Assembly: GCF_041146795.1 (NCBI RefSeq)
Contig: NC_135170.1
Coordinates: 5,232,033 to 5,296,032, forward strand
Length of the DNA stretch: 64,000 nt
Direction: 5' to 3'
DNA from: Maylandia zebra
Taxonomy: Eukaryota > Chordata > Actinopteri > Cichliformes > Cichlidae
Shown piece by piece: positions 22,238 through 33,872 of this stretch. The notes under the pieces were generated by a model. That model ran no database searches. It saw nothing but the letters and a program-made list of their open reading frames with translations, and was not told where the DNA came from. The first letter of the stretch is position 1. Each line of letters starts with the position of its first letter. The position numbers and the translations under genes were made by a program.

Positions 22238-24689
22238 AGAACAGACAAAGGTGAGACCCTTGGGAATGTTGGAATAAATAGGAATAAAAAGGAATTTCCT
22301 TTCACCATCATCATTAAAAAGAAAATAATAATAATAATAATAATAATAACAACTGTGATTGTCTTATAAATATTAATTTGAATTCAGTAAAGCACAGGAA
22401 GTGGAAGTCATTGTCCAGAGTCCACACCTCATACAAAGACGGATCGTTTAACAGGAACTGGGTGTACATCAGACACCCTGAAGATGACACTCAATTAGCC
22501 ACAACTGCTGCTTGAATAAGGATCATAATTCTGTGTAATTCTGCTCCCACTATGTGGCTTGAAAAGATTTATACACTTGTCACAATCCCATTTAAGGAAG
22601 AGGGAGTGAATGCATGTGTGTGAGCATTATTAACTTAGGCCGTTTTTGTAGCCACCGCTGCGGAGTTTCACGATAAAACAACACATGCTTTTCTTTTTTT
22701 TACTTCTTTTCTTTTACGATCTCAGCCACACATCAGCCAGGACTCACACTCTGATTGTTTCAGGACCCTGAAACAATCCAACAGTCCAAACTCCTCATTC
22801 ATATTCCACAGAGAAAAGTGTCCCTAAATTACATTAGCATACAATGCCAACCACTTAGTTCTTTGCTTTTAAAAAACAAACAGACTCCTCTTTCCGTCAC
22901 CTTCTCTCCCAAAAATAATGCTCACTCATGCGTAATTTCACTGGCATGAAGTCATGGGGTAAAGCACAAACAAATTATGACCAAATTCCACTATTCAAGG
23001 AAAAAAAGACATGTCATCAGATTACCTGGTGTCCACTGTAAGCATTATTTTTACAGAAAAGAAGGAAAACATCTCTTTGGGCAAAACAACTATGTTGCTC
23101 ATGCGCGTCAGGACAAGTACACCATGTACTTTCAATCACAGAAGTGGCTTCCTGTGCAGAAACCCCAGCATACCTGCTTAAATGTATTCACCAATGCTGT
23201 TAAATCCTACCTATCTGCAGATGGGATGTCTGGATCCTGAGGTGGACAGCTAGGGGAAAAAACTGTGCACGGTGGGTTTGCTGTCAGCAGTCTGAAAGAC
23301 AAACAGGGAGTGTTTGGGGGAGGGGGAGTGGCGAGGTGGAATATGGAAAGTCAAAAGAGCAACAGCCTAAAAAAGAAGATGCTTCTGTTTGAGACACCAT
23401 GGGGGTTAAAGGGAACTCAAGAGGAGGGGGGGGGGATTCACATAAATGTGTAACATTTAATGCATAGCGTGCTGGCAGCACTGTGGTGCCCTGCAGCAAG
23501 GCCACCCTAACAGTCCATAAAACAATGAAATATGACTCTGGAGGTTCTCACATTTTTCTTTTTCTCTTATTCTGATTCATTTTTAGCTCATCTATGTGCA
23601 GCTTCCTCCCTCATACACGTAAGACCCTCAGGCCGCATGCTGACTTGGCATGATTTAAACACCGCATGCATATTTACTAAACATGCAAGCACACAGTCAG
23701 TGTTGCTCTGTGAGACAAAGCCAACAACATGAACTGTTTTCTTGACAATAAACAGGAATCTGCTGCCAGCAGGTAGAATACAAAAAAGTGTGTGTGCATG
23801 CTGGAGGTGGTGCTAAAATCAGAGGAGCCTTCAAAGTCAGTCTGTAGGTCACACATGAGACGCCTGCTGTGGTACTTTGGTAGTATAGTCTGAAAGGATA
23901 AGGTTGGGGGGGGGAGTGTATGGGAGGGCTGTTTAAAGCGAGCATCACATACATGACCTCTTGACTTTTGGAGAATGTGTCCACAAAGGGAACAGGAGCC
24001 CGTTTGATGAAACAGTCAACACCACATCACAAACGTGCCTTTTTGTGCTCGAGGCATCGATAAAAGATAGACGTCGCCACTGTCACGTCACAAACTGGTT
24101 TGGTGTTCATCGCCATCGCTGTCTTGATGATGACCCTACCATTACAAACTGTAGACTGTAGGTAAAACACAATAGACCCACAGACTGTATGTAGAGACTG
24201 TATTGGTTAGGCAGTCCCATTATGAAGTCTCTTTTTACAATCAGAAGTCATGATGTGCATTGAGAAAATCTGACTACTCACTGATTGCTTAATGACTTGG
24301 TAGTCACAAAATCATCATCAAATCGGCTTTACTGTCAAACAACACCTTTTATTCGTAGTTGCCCAAATGGCACAGGACCTGAGGTTGAGACAGAGCACAG
24401 AGCTCTAGAAACAATTGCTCATGTTCTTTAAGAAAGTGAAATGTTTGGTCTGTTTGCATTTAGACCCCTGAACTCCAACCCACCATGGCAGATTGTAATA
24501 TTGTAGGTGCTGTTGCGTTCAATATAAAGCACAGTTGAAACAGCAATTGCTGTGAATTGGTGCTATATTAATAAAATCGTTTGGTTGGAACTTTCCACAC
24601 AACGCTGAGCTGAGTTGTGGGATAAAAATGTTTGTAGTGTTTGCAACTTCAATCCACCAGTGCAGTCTGGAGTCCATCTGTAAACACTG

Positions 24690-24960
24690 GGATAATCCAG
24701 CCATCCATTTACTTAGCCTCTTATCCGAATCAGGCTCTTTCGGGGAGCCTTGAGTCAATCTCAGCTATTGACATGGGCGACCAGTCCATCCCAGGACTAA
24801 GAAAGAGAAAAAGACAAGAATTCAAACTCACATTCACACCTATGACCAGTTTAGAAACACCAGTTAAGCTTATATGAATGCATGGGAGGAAGCCTGGAGT
24901 ACCTGAGAAGCCAGAAAACACAGCGACAAGATGCAAAGTCCACACACAAACGTCTCCATG
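24690..24960. repeat. Decayed teleost dispersed repeat
   Basis: Contains, in order, CCATCCATTTACTTAGCC, CTTATCCGAATCAGG, CAGTCCATCCCAGG, CATTCACACCTATGACC and TGGGAGGAAGCCTGGAGTACC. This order is that of a very common fish interspersed repeat (the 3' part of a non-LTR element). Highly diverged; ends approximate. Confidence 0.6.
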
Positions 24961-25430
24961 GCATAACAACACCAAAAGGTGGCTAATTTATATAAACTTT
25001 TCATGTGGTATAGACATGAAAACTCATAGATTAGCAAATCAGGCAGAGAAAGAGTAAAACCTTGTTGAAGGTGACCTGTGATGGTGATCTAGTGAAAATA
25101 CTTTTTTGGGTTCGGGCATGGGAAAAGTTTCATCTTCATGAGTGGGCTCTAGGAAAGAGGCAGCGCCATAATCAGCTCTGCTAAAATCTCCATGGATTGC
25201 ACACAAACCTGATGGAAAGAGCTGCTTGGAAAAAAATATCAATAAAATCATCATAAATTAAATCACAGCACCATTAAGAATGAGGTGATTACAGACTTTG
25301 TCGGTCGCCAAAGACGAGACCAACAAGGATCAATTGCTGATACTCTATAAAACGAGATGAAATCTCAGAAAAGCTGAATTTTACGTCATGTCGTTTGTTT
25401 TTTGTCACTTCTCACCAGTTAGCCCAGTAA

Positions 25431-25451
25431 CCCCCCCCCCCCCCCCCCCCC
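25431..25451 (+). repeat. C21 homopolymer beside CA and GT tracts
   Basis: Twenty-one consecutive C, followed by a CA tract (25457-25470) and, after a short gap, a GT tract (25492-25513). The minus strand is a G21 run able to form a G-quadruplex. It lies about 1.3 kb upstream of the prl188 start. Confidence 0.9.
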
Positions 25452-26335
25452 ACAAACACACACACACACACCCTGGAAAAGGAATGGGGGATGTGTGTGT
25501 GTGTGTGTGTGTGTACTTCCGTGTTTGTCCAGCAGATGCCTCCACTGCCTGTATTTTGCAAAATGAGTTTGCGGGTGAGAAGAGCAAGGTCTAACTCTAC
25601 TCAAAGGTTAAAAGCATACTAAATAGGCACAAGTATGACCTGGTGTACATAAGTATACTGTGTAATGCTTTATAATAACCATCAATAGTAATGCAAAGAT
25701 ACATGTTTAGTTGACAAGATTCAAGATGTTATTTTTTAAATCGTTACCACTTTTATTTACTCTTCACTAATCATTAATAACTGAAAGTGTGATTTTAGTT
25801 CAAATATGATGTTTCTTAGTTTTGGCAACAGGTGCCTACAGAGAAATGATAAACAACAGCATGTGCACATCTCAGCAGTATTTGATGCCTGATGATCAGG
25901 ATGGTCTCACTGATCAGTAATTAAACTTTTATTATGTAACAATATTTATCATTAACAAATACATAGCATGACATTTAAGATCTTACGTGCTTACTGAGTC
26001 ACTTCAGCTAAAACTGGTACGTATTACTAAGGAATTCATAATATTATTCTCATATTTTATTTATAACAATATTTTAATATTTTTCTAAATATTTGTGATT
26101 TGTAAAATACATTTGTAAGAAGATTAACGGTCAACTTACAAATTGTTTGGTCCCACAGCTCATCCTGGTTATTAAAACTGAAGATTTTCATTTCTACTTT
26201 GACTTATGTCATGTCATCTAGATCATTTAATGAGAATTGTAAGTTTAATGGCTTAAATGGAAGAAGCTCAAGGACTGAAAAGATCAGTTGTAATCCAGGT
26301 GTGTTAGAGTTGCGTTAGAGTTTTCGTGTCCTGTG

Positions 26336-26460
26336 GGAGAACCTGTTGGTTGGTTACGTCAAACCTGCATGTGTCACGGCGCTTTTACAAAACTTTATGT
26401 GAGCATTTTTATTCATCCACCCAATCAGAATCAGGAACAAACATTTTCCACCTTACCCCA

Positions 26461-26540
<80 letters not shown>

Positions 26541-26768
26541 TATCAACCTGTGACTGCATCCTGTTGCATCCATTCAAAGCCCCTCCACCATGTTTCTCAT
26601 TATAAACTGGTTCCAGCAAGTTCTTGACAATTAGCACACAGTCACCCTGCTCCTGCATAACCAAACAACTGGAGCCAAAGAACTATAAAATGGAGGCAAG
26701 ATGGACCAAGAAGAAGAAAAAGCGACGAGGAGAAGAAGCGACGGCTAACGGACAGAAAAAGAAGAGAG
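26336..26768 (+). promoter_or_regulatory. prl: Promoter and 5' UTR of prolactin 188
   Basis: TATAAAA lies at 26684-26690, which predicts transcription start near 26712-26716 and a 5' UTR of about 55 bases. TTTATTCAT at 26408-26416 reads ATGAATAAA on the other strand, a perfect match to the Pit-1/POU1F1 consensus ATGNATAWW; Pit-1 drives prolactin in pituitary lactotrophs in all vertebrates studied. TGCATAA at 26655-26661 is a weaker candidate. The region is paralogous to 42296-42661 upstream of prl177. A 77-bp CA array separates the distal Pit-1-like site from the TATA box. Confidence 0.75.
26462..26538 (+). repeat. CA microsatellite in the prl188 promoter
   Basis: A perfect run of about 38 CA units, 146 bases upstream of the TATA box. 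The paralogous place in the prl177 promoter holds only a short interrupted CA tract (about 42411-42428). From established work on tilapia, promoter microsatellite length at this gene has been associated with prl expression and growth under salt challenge. Confidence 0.95.
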
Positions 26769-29619
26769 ATGGCTCAGAGAAGAACCAGTGGAACCAACCT
26801 CTTCATGACAGGTGAGCTCAGCGTAGCCGTTTTACTTCTGAAAACTGATTTGTACAGAACAGTCCACGATGCTTAGAATGGATCATTTGCTTTAAAAGAA
26901 AATGTTAGAAGTTAAAATCTGCGTTTATGAAAATGTAAATGTTCAGACCTGAGGTTCTACAGTTTTGTACCAACAAGATACAAATTTGTAAGCGTGATTA
27001 TATTTAGAAACAACACTGTTACAAGTTTGCTCACCAGCACTGACAACCAAACTGCATAACATCAATATATGCATCTGTATCGCATATATTAAACGTAAAT
27101 ATCATCCTATTAACATTGTTTATTGCAGTGGTCTGATCATTTCTTTGCCCTATATAAACCAAATTTAGATTAGCTTTCAATAAAATTATATGACACGTAC
27201 CATTCATTCACTAATATACTTTTTTCACTAAGTGTTCTTGCTTGTTATTCAACGTATTGTAGTAATTATTAAAAAAATATATTTTTTTTGGTTTTTTTAA
27301 AGGGGATTTTAAAAAGTTATGTTTAAAAATGATTGCACCAGAGTTGGCTATTAATTTGTTTTTATTTATTTATTTATTATACTAGAAGTTAGAAAGCCAT
27401 AATAATGTATTCTTAATGTATTTTTCAGTGCATAACATTTTGAATTAAATTAACCTAATAATTATAATGGCAGCACTGATGATGGCACTTTTGCATTGAC
27501 TAAAGCCAGATTGAAAATCAGTTATCAGACCCAGCGTAATATTTATATTTATGATTAACAAGAAATTTTGTTTCTATAAATAAAGTATACCTTTTATAGA
27601 TTAGATGCAGGTCAGAAATTTGAACTCAAACATAAAAGAAAAATAAGGAAAAGCAAATGACAGCTGTACCTGTTGAATGATGCTCACATTCCACCCAGCC
27701 CCCCCGATAAGCAGACGTAAGAGAAAAAGAGGGAAAAAGCCAAAAGGACACCAAACTGTGGCCCTGCAGCTGCTTTCTCTAACTCTGCCTCCGCTCATCT
27801 TTTCATGCTTCACAGTGTTGTGTGTGGTGGCAATGTGCAGAGCCGTCCCCATCAACGAACTGCTCGAGCGAGCCTCTCAGCACTCTGACAAACTGCACTC
27901 GCTCAGCACGACGCTCACCCAGGAGCTGGTCTGTACCTGTTTGTGTGTGTGTGTTTGCACTGTAAATGAAATGTCACAGTCTCCCCAAACATAAAAAACA
28001 CAAACTTCCTGTTTAAACCCGATGCTTCCTTATTAGCTTGACATGCAGTGCAGTGGGTCTGCTTGAAGCTGCCTCATCTTCAGGAACTATGCACTGAATT
28101 ACAGCAAACAATTTTAACTGATCTATTCGAGCAGGACAATATTCATTTAATGTCCTGAAAAGTGGGGATTGAAAGCCTTTCTGTTGAATTAAAGCATTCT
28201 GCATCCTTACGTTCCATCACAGAGAAAAATCTGTTCGTTTTCTTTTTTTAAAGAGACTAACGCTCAACTTCTGTCCCTCCCAGGACTCTCACTTCCCTCC
28301 TATAGGCAGGGTGATCATGCCGCGTCCCGCAATGTGCCACACCTCCTCTCTACAGACGCCCATTGACAAGGACCAAGCACTTCAAGTATCGGTAAGTGCT
28401 TTTACTCCAGTATTGACATTATTGTTTGCTTCCATGTGCTTTAACCACATATTATTCAGTTTTGTATTTAACACCTTCCCCACTGTCTCTTATACATCAA
28501 ATTGAATGTCAACCTTGCAAGCTCATGCGAAATACATTATATTCCAGAGACCCCTTTAAGCAGTAAGTCATTTAAAGAGTACTTTGAGAATGACTGTGTG
28601 GATTTGACTGTCTACAAAAGCTAATGAGAAAAAAAGGGGCATTTTCAACACAATTCAATGATATCTGTTTTATTTAGATGGAGCAAAGTCACAACAAGTT
28701 GCCTTTAGGTGCTTTATATTGTAGGGTAAAGACTAGAGAGAAAAAACCACAACAATCAGATGACCCCCTTGGTGACGGTGGGAAGGAAAAACTTCCTTTT
28801 TACAGAACTTCCTTTCGCAGAACCAGCCTCGGATTCAGCTGTGATCGATTTAGGGTAATCGGAGGTAAACAGGCCAAAAGAGACACTGTGGAAGAGAGCC
28901 TGAGTTTTATAATCGCTAATGATCAAATGCAGAGTGGTGTGTAAACACACAGACACTGAAAAGAGGAAACACTGAGTGCATCATGGGAAGTCCCCTGCCC
29001 CCCTTTTAACTTTAGTTAGACAAAAGTAAGAAATCTGTATCTGACTGACACAAATCTGCATACTGCTTCTGTTTTCCCACAAACATCTTCACCTTCTTGT
29101 GGTATTGTTTCTATTTATTTCTTGTCCAGGAGTCAGATTTGATGTCCCTGGCTCGCTCCCTCCTCCAAGCCTGGTCAGACCCTCTCGTACTCCTGTCCTC
29201 CTCCGCTAGTGCCCTGCCTCACCCAGCACAAAGCACCATATTCAACAAGATCCAGGAGATGCAGCAGTACTCCAAAAGTCTCAAGGATGGCCTGGATGTA
29301 CTATCTAGCAAGGTGTGTAAGAGATGGCTGCAGGAGCTTTGGGGGGAAAATAAAAAGTTATTTTCATTTACAGTGCAAATACAAAATGTATCATTAAAAT
29401 GATTTTTCCCGGCCTGTTTGTGTCCAGATGGGTTCATCTGCTCAGGCCATCACTTCACTGCCCTACCGAGGAGGCACCAGCCTCGGCCAGGACAAGATTA
29501 CCAAGTTGATCAACTTCAACTTTCTGCTGTCCTGCCTCCGTCGGGACTCTCACAAGATTGACAGCTTCCTGAAAGTCCTACGCTGCCGGGCAGCAAAGAT
29601 GCAACCAGAGATGTGCTGA
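26769..29619 (+). CDS. prl: Prolactin, 188-residue form (PRL188 / prolactin I)
   Basis: Five coding exons: 26769-26811, 27816-27928, 28284-28391, 29130-29312 and 29428-29619, all with GT/AG borders. The product is 212 residues: a 24-residue signal peptide (MAQRRTSG... ending MCRA) and a 188-residue hormone starting [10 protein letters not shown], exactly the tilapia PRL188 layout. Mature cysteines at 46, 161, 178 and 188 give the two disulfides of teleost prolactins; the N-terminal disulfide of tetrapods is absent. It is a four-helix cytokine secreted by lactotrophs that acts on prolactin receptors in gill, kidney and gut to retain ions in fresh water. ATG at 26769 is chosen because it splices in frame (donor after 26811) to the hydrophobic signal core in exon 2; an ORF reading through intron 1 from 27677 is not the start. 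Intron 3 contains a LINE tail relic. Paralogue at 42662-45003. Confidence 0.96.
28650..29010 (-). mobile_element. LINE 3' tail relic in prl188 intron 3
   Basis: Shows, in order, GTCACAACAAGTTGCC, TGGGAAGGAAAAAC, GAACCAGCCTCGG, GACACTGTGGAAGAGAG and TGCATCATGGGAA. These match the 3' untranslated part of the LINEs at 30718 and 53698 in the same orientation, but with many substitutions, so it is an older insertion. No coding sequence remains. Confidence 0.75.
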
Positions 29620-30398
29620 AGAGTGGGTGTCCAGCCTGACTCTGTGGGGAGATTGTTCTGAAAGCTAGTACTGCCTATAGAATTATACATGGTACTATAT
29701 TCCTACCTGCTGATTAGTTTTGCAACACGAGGATAAGGAGGAGTTATAAGTTACAAAAACACATAAAAATTGACCTTCTTGCTCCATTTCTCAGTGTGTA
29801 TGTATAAATTAAAGCTGCTTTCAGCTGTTGCCTTATTCTCAAGGGGTTACCACAGTGGATCGCTCCCCTTGTTTAATTGTGTTTTATGCTGGATGGCCTT
29901 CCTGATGCAACCCCAAAGAAGTTTGTGTCTCCTCCTGGGATTATGCCAGGAGATCTTTTGCTTGTTTATGCACACGTGTAAACCTTTACACTATGGAGGA
30001 TTGTTAAATAGTAGCCTTAAAGGTTAACAGATTTAAAGTATAGGAAGGGGAGCTGCAGACTGTTGTCCGACCTTAGTAATGTGTCATTGTCTTTCTTGAT
30101 GGAGCACCTTTCCATTTTGATTTCCAGCTGGCCTGGCATTATGAAGTGACCAGACAGTGGTCACGAATGGAAGCAAATCGGTGTGTCAACCTGTGACTCC
30201 TCCTCATCCTTTTGTTGTGTTAAAGCAGTATCCCCACAAAGTCATACTACTAAAGGAGAAAATGAGTGGAGAATGTTTTCTTCCTAACTAATGCTTAATT
30301 AACTGCAGCATTTGCACTTTAGATTAAATGACATCTTTTAAAAAGCATTGTTGCCTTAGTGCCTTTTAACTGAACTGTTTCTTTTAAATCTGTATTTC

Positions 30399-30404
30399 AT
30401 TAAA
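30399..30404 (+). terminator. Polyadenylation signal of prl188 (ATTAAA)
   Basis: ATTAAA 780 bases after the stop. The paralogous site of prl177 reads AATAAA (45481-45486) in the same context (CTGTATTTCA before, CTTGCAC after), which supports the assignment. Confidence 0.7.
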
Positions 30405-30504
30405 GTTTTTCTTGCACAGTAGAATGTTGTCACTTATTCTTTGTTTTAATGGAAATCAGTAGCGTGCATGTAACAGCCTGAGCTCATTGATCTCACTATA
30501 TAAT

Positions 30505-30645
30505 CAGTGGAGTTCCACCGGGGTTCTGTTCTGTTTTCCTTAGGTAGTATTATCAAAAGGCACAGCATTTTCATTCTATGCAGATGATACCCAGCTTTAT
30601 CTATCCATGAAGCCAGATGACACACACCAGTTAGTTAAACTAGTG
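30505..30645 (+). mobile_element. LINE RT fragment (plus strand)
   Basis: Translates to GVPPGF... and [23 protein letters not shown], i.e. RT motif GxPQG, then the YADD block, with the stretch between them shortened. It is the same family as the next element but in opposite orientation and decayed. Confidence 0.65.
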
Positions 30646-30717
30646 GAAGTATACCATCAACACTGACACAAATACAAGAAAACAGCCTTTGAATAGCTGT
30701 CCACTGTAGTTAGCACT

Positions 30718-32994
30718 ATTCAATTTAATTCAATTTTATTTATATAGCGCCAAATCACAACAAAAGTCGCCTCAAGGCGCTTCATAAGAGAAAAACCCAA
30801 CAATCATATGACCCCCTATGAGCAAGCACTTTGGCGACAGCGGGAAGGAAAACTCCCTTTTAACAGGAAGAAACCTCCGGCAGAACCAGGCTCAGGGAGG
30901 GGCGGGGCCATCTGCTGCGACCGGTTGGGGTGAGAGAAGGAAGACAGGATAAAGACATGCTGTGGAAGAGAGACAGAGATGAATAACAGATATGATTCAA
31001 TGCAGAGAGGTCTGTGAACACATAGTGAGTGAGAAAGGTGACTGGAAAGGAAAAACTCAATGCATCATGGGAATCCCCGGCAGCCTACGTCTATTGCAGC
31101 ATAACTAAGGGAGGATTCAGGGTCACCTGGTCCAGCCCTAACTATATGCTTTAGCAAAAAGGAAAGTTTGAAGCCTAATCTTGAAAGTAGAGATAGTGTC
31201 TGTCTCCTGAATCCAAACTGGAAGCTGGTTCCACAGAAGAGGGGCCTGAAAACTGAAGGCTCTGCCTCCCATTCTACTTTTAAATACTCTGGGAACAACA
31301 AGTAGGCCTGCAGAGCGAGAGCGAAGTGCTCTAATAGGGTGATATGGTACTACAAGGTCATTAAGATAAGATGGGGCCTGATTATTTAAGACCTTGTATG
31401 TGAGGAGCAGGATTTTGAATTCAATTCTGGACTTAACAGGAAGCCAATGAAGGGAAGCCAAAACAGGAGAAATCTGCTCTCTCTTTCTAGTCCCTGTCAG
31501 GACTCTTGCTGCAGCATTTTGGATTAACTGAAGGCTTTTCAGGGAGTTTTTTGGACATCCTGATAATAATGAATTACAGTCGTCCAGCCTGGAAGTAATA
31601 AATGCATGAACTAGTTTTTCAGCGTCACTCTGAGACAGGATATTTCTAATTTTAGAGATGTTGTTCAAATGGAAGAACGCAGTCTTACATATTTGTTTAA
31701 TATGTGCGTTGAAGGACATGTCCTGGTCAAAAATGACTCCAAGGTTCCTCACAGCGTTACTGGAGGCCAAGGTAATGCCATCCAGAGGAAGAATCTGCTT
31801 AGATACCATATTTCTAGGCTTTTCAGGGCCGAGTACAATAACCTCAGTTTGATCTGAATTAAGAAGCAGAAAGTTAGCGGCCATCCAGCTCTTTATGTCT
31901 TAAGACATTCCTGCAGTTTAACTAATTGGTGTGTGTTATCTGGCTTCATGGACAGATAGAGCTGGGTGTCATCTGCATAGCAGTGAAAATGTATGCTATG
32001 TCTTCTAATGATGCTGCCTAAGGGAAGCATGTATAATGTAAACAGAATTGGTCCTAGCACTGAACCCTGTGGAACTCCATAATTAACCTCAGTGTGTGAA
32101 GAGGACTCTCCATTTACATGCACAAACTGGAGTCTATTAGATAGATATGATACAAACCACTGCAGTGCAGTACCTGTAATACCTACAGCATGTTCTAATC
32201 GCTCTAATAGGATATTGTGGTCGACAGTATCGAACGCTGCACTGAGGTCTAGCAGGACAAGCACAGAGATGAGTCCACTGTCAGAGGCCATAAGAAGATC
32301 ATTTGTAACCTTCACTAAAGCTGTTTCTGTGCTGTGCTGAGCTCTGAAACCTGACTGAAACTCTTCAAATAAACCATTCCTCTGCAGATGATCTGTTAGC
32401 TGTTTGACAACTACTCTTTCAAGGATTTCTGATATGAAAGGAAGGTTGTAGATTGGCCTATAATTAGCTAAGACTGCTGGGTCTAGAGATGCTTTTTGAG
32501 TAAAGGTTTAACTACAGCCAGCTTGAAGGCCTGTGGTACATAGCCGATTATTAGAGATAGGTTGATCATATTTAAGATCGAAGAATTAATTAATGGCAGG
32601 ACTTCTTTGAGCAGTTTTGTAGGAATGGGGTCTAAAAGACACGTTGATGGTTTGGAGGAAGTAATTATTGAAGTTAACTCAGAAAGATCAATTGGAGAAA
32701 AAGAGTCTAACTTAACATCAATGGTACTAAGAGTAGCTGTAGATAATATTACATCTGTGGGGTGATTACTGGTAATTTTTTCTCTAATGATAAAAATTTT
32801 ATTTGTGAAGAAGTTCATGAAGTCATTACTAGTTAACGTTAAAGGGATTGTTGGCTCAACAGAGCTCTGACTTTTTGTCAGCCTGGCTACAGAGCTGAAG
32901 AGAAACCTGGGGTTGTTCTGATTTTCTTCAATCAGTGATGAATAGTAAGATGTTCTGGCTTTGCGGAGGGCTTTCTTATAAAGCAGCAAACTAT
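30718..32994 (-). mobile_element. CR1/L2-superfamily LINE, copy 1 (5'-truncated)
   Basis: The 3' tail (AATTC-type repeats followed by TTTATTTATATAGCGCC) begins at 30718; homology to copy 2 ends at 32994. On the minus strand are RT motifs [26 protein letters not shown] and [10 protein letters not shown]. Compared with copy 2 it has a missing T near 31900 and a missing G near 32491, each causing a frameshift, so it is dead. It preserves the uninterrupted site where copy 2 received a hAT insertion (near 32303-32310). It sits 0.3 kb downstream of the prl188 polyadenylation signal. Confidence 0.85.
31138..32315 (-). pseudogene. LINE reverse transcriptase, frameshifted (copy 1)
   Basis: Two frames (31138-31884 and 31893-32315), with the upstream part in 32483-33043. 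Together they cover RT palm and fingers and the thumb-side C-terminal region ending LRLQTFLFAKAYS. The catalytic CYADD is intact, but frameshifts break the protein. Confidence 0.8.
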
Positions 32995-33084
32995 GGGTGA
33001 AGGGGTTAAACACATGTGTAGGACTGCTTTCTTGCATTTGCACAATATCTCTAAATAATATCTCTATGTCTCAGAGTAATGCTG

Positions 33085-33872
33085 AAAAACTAGTTCATAT
33101 ATTTATTACTTCTACTGGCCTACTGTAATTGATTATTATAAAGATGTCCTAAAAGTACTGATGGGGAAAGAGCATGCATATTTCACCCATATTCGCTTTG
33201 CTTCATTGCCCCCCTGCTGAGTCCTAAATTGAATTTAAAATCCTTCTAGTCACATACAATGTCTTGAATAATCAGGCCTTATCTTATCTTAAATACCTTA
33301 GAGTAGTGTATCACCCCAATAGAGTAATTTGCGTTTCCCTATGATATTGAATAGAAAGCACAGCCTTCAGTTTTCAGGGCTCTCTTCCGTGGAAACATCT
33401 CCCAATTTGGATATGGGAGACAACTTTTGTGATTAGGCTTAAGACTTTAAACTCAAAGCTTTTTGATATAGCATATAGTTAGGGCTGGAGGAGGTGATCC
33501 TGAATCCTTCCTTAGTTACCCTGCAATAGGTCTAGGCTGCTTGGGGCTTGATGCACTGTGTTTCTACTCCATTTTGCATTTAATCATTAATTAATGTGCT
33601 GGCCTTAATTTTTAATTATTAATCATAGGCTCTCTTCCACAGTGTGTATTTTGTCCTATGTTCCTTCCTTTACTCCGACTGGTAGCAGCAGATGGCTGCT
33701 TCTCCCTGAGCCTGGTTCTGCTGGAGTTTTTCCCTTCCCACTGTCGCCATGTGCTTGATTGGTGTTGCTTGATTGTTGGGTCTTTCCCTGTATTATTGTA
33801 GGGTCTCTTCCTTACAATAAAACCTTGATGTGACTGTTGTGATTTGGCGATGTACAAATGAAACTGAATTGA
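33085..33872 (+). mobile_element. Decayed LINE of the same family, plus strand
   Basis: Contains decayed counterparts of the RT C-terminal region (33220-33480; for example AATTTAAAATCCTTCTAGTC matching the EFKILLLTYK block) and then the 3' region in reverse order to copy 1 (CCTGAGCCTGGTTCTGCTGGAG, GATTTGGCGATGTACAAATG, AATTGAAT tail near 33865). Strongly diverged. With copy 1 it forms an inverted pair around 33.0 kb. Confidence 0.65.

Larger units (their letters stand above)
22238..26335. other. Gene-poor stretch upstream of prolactin 188
   Basis: No supported exon. It holds a TAA-type trinucleotide array (22327-22349), short G runs (near 23427 and 23907), a decayed dispersed repeat (24690-24960) and a C21 tract with CA/GT flanks (25431-25515). 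Distal regulatory sequence of prl could lie here but cannot be pinpointed by reading. Confidence 0.4.

Noticed and set aside
26326-26664. Frames with runs of His/Thr or Val/Cys (also at 20423-20677, 21287-21557, 37113-37383, 12948-13307)
   Set aside because: They are translations of CA/GT microsatellites and carry no protein signal.
27677-27815. Open frame upstream of prl188 exon 2 ([10 protein letters not shown]...)
   Set aside because: It runs through a splice acceptor; the true start is exon 1 at 26769, which splices in frame and gives the known 24-residue signal peptide. The same applies to 43325-43382 in prl177.
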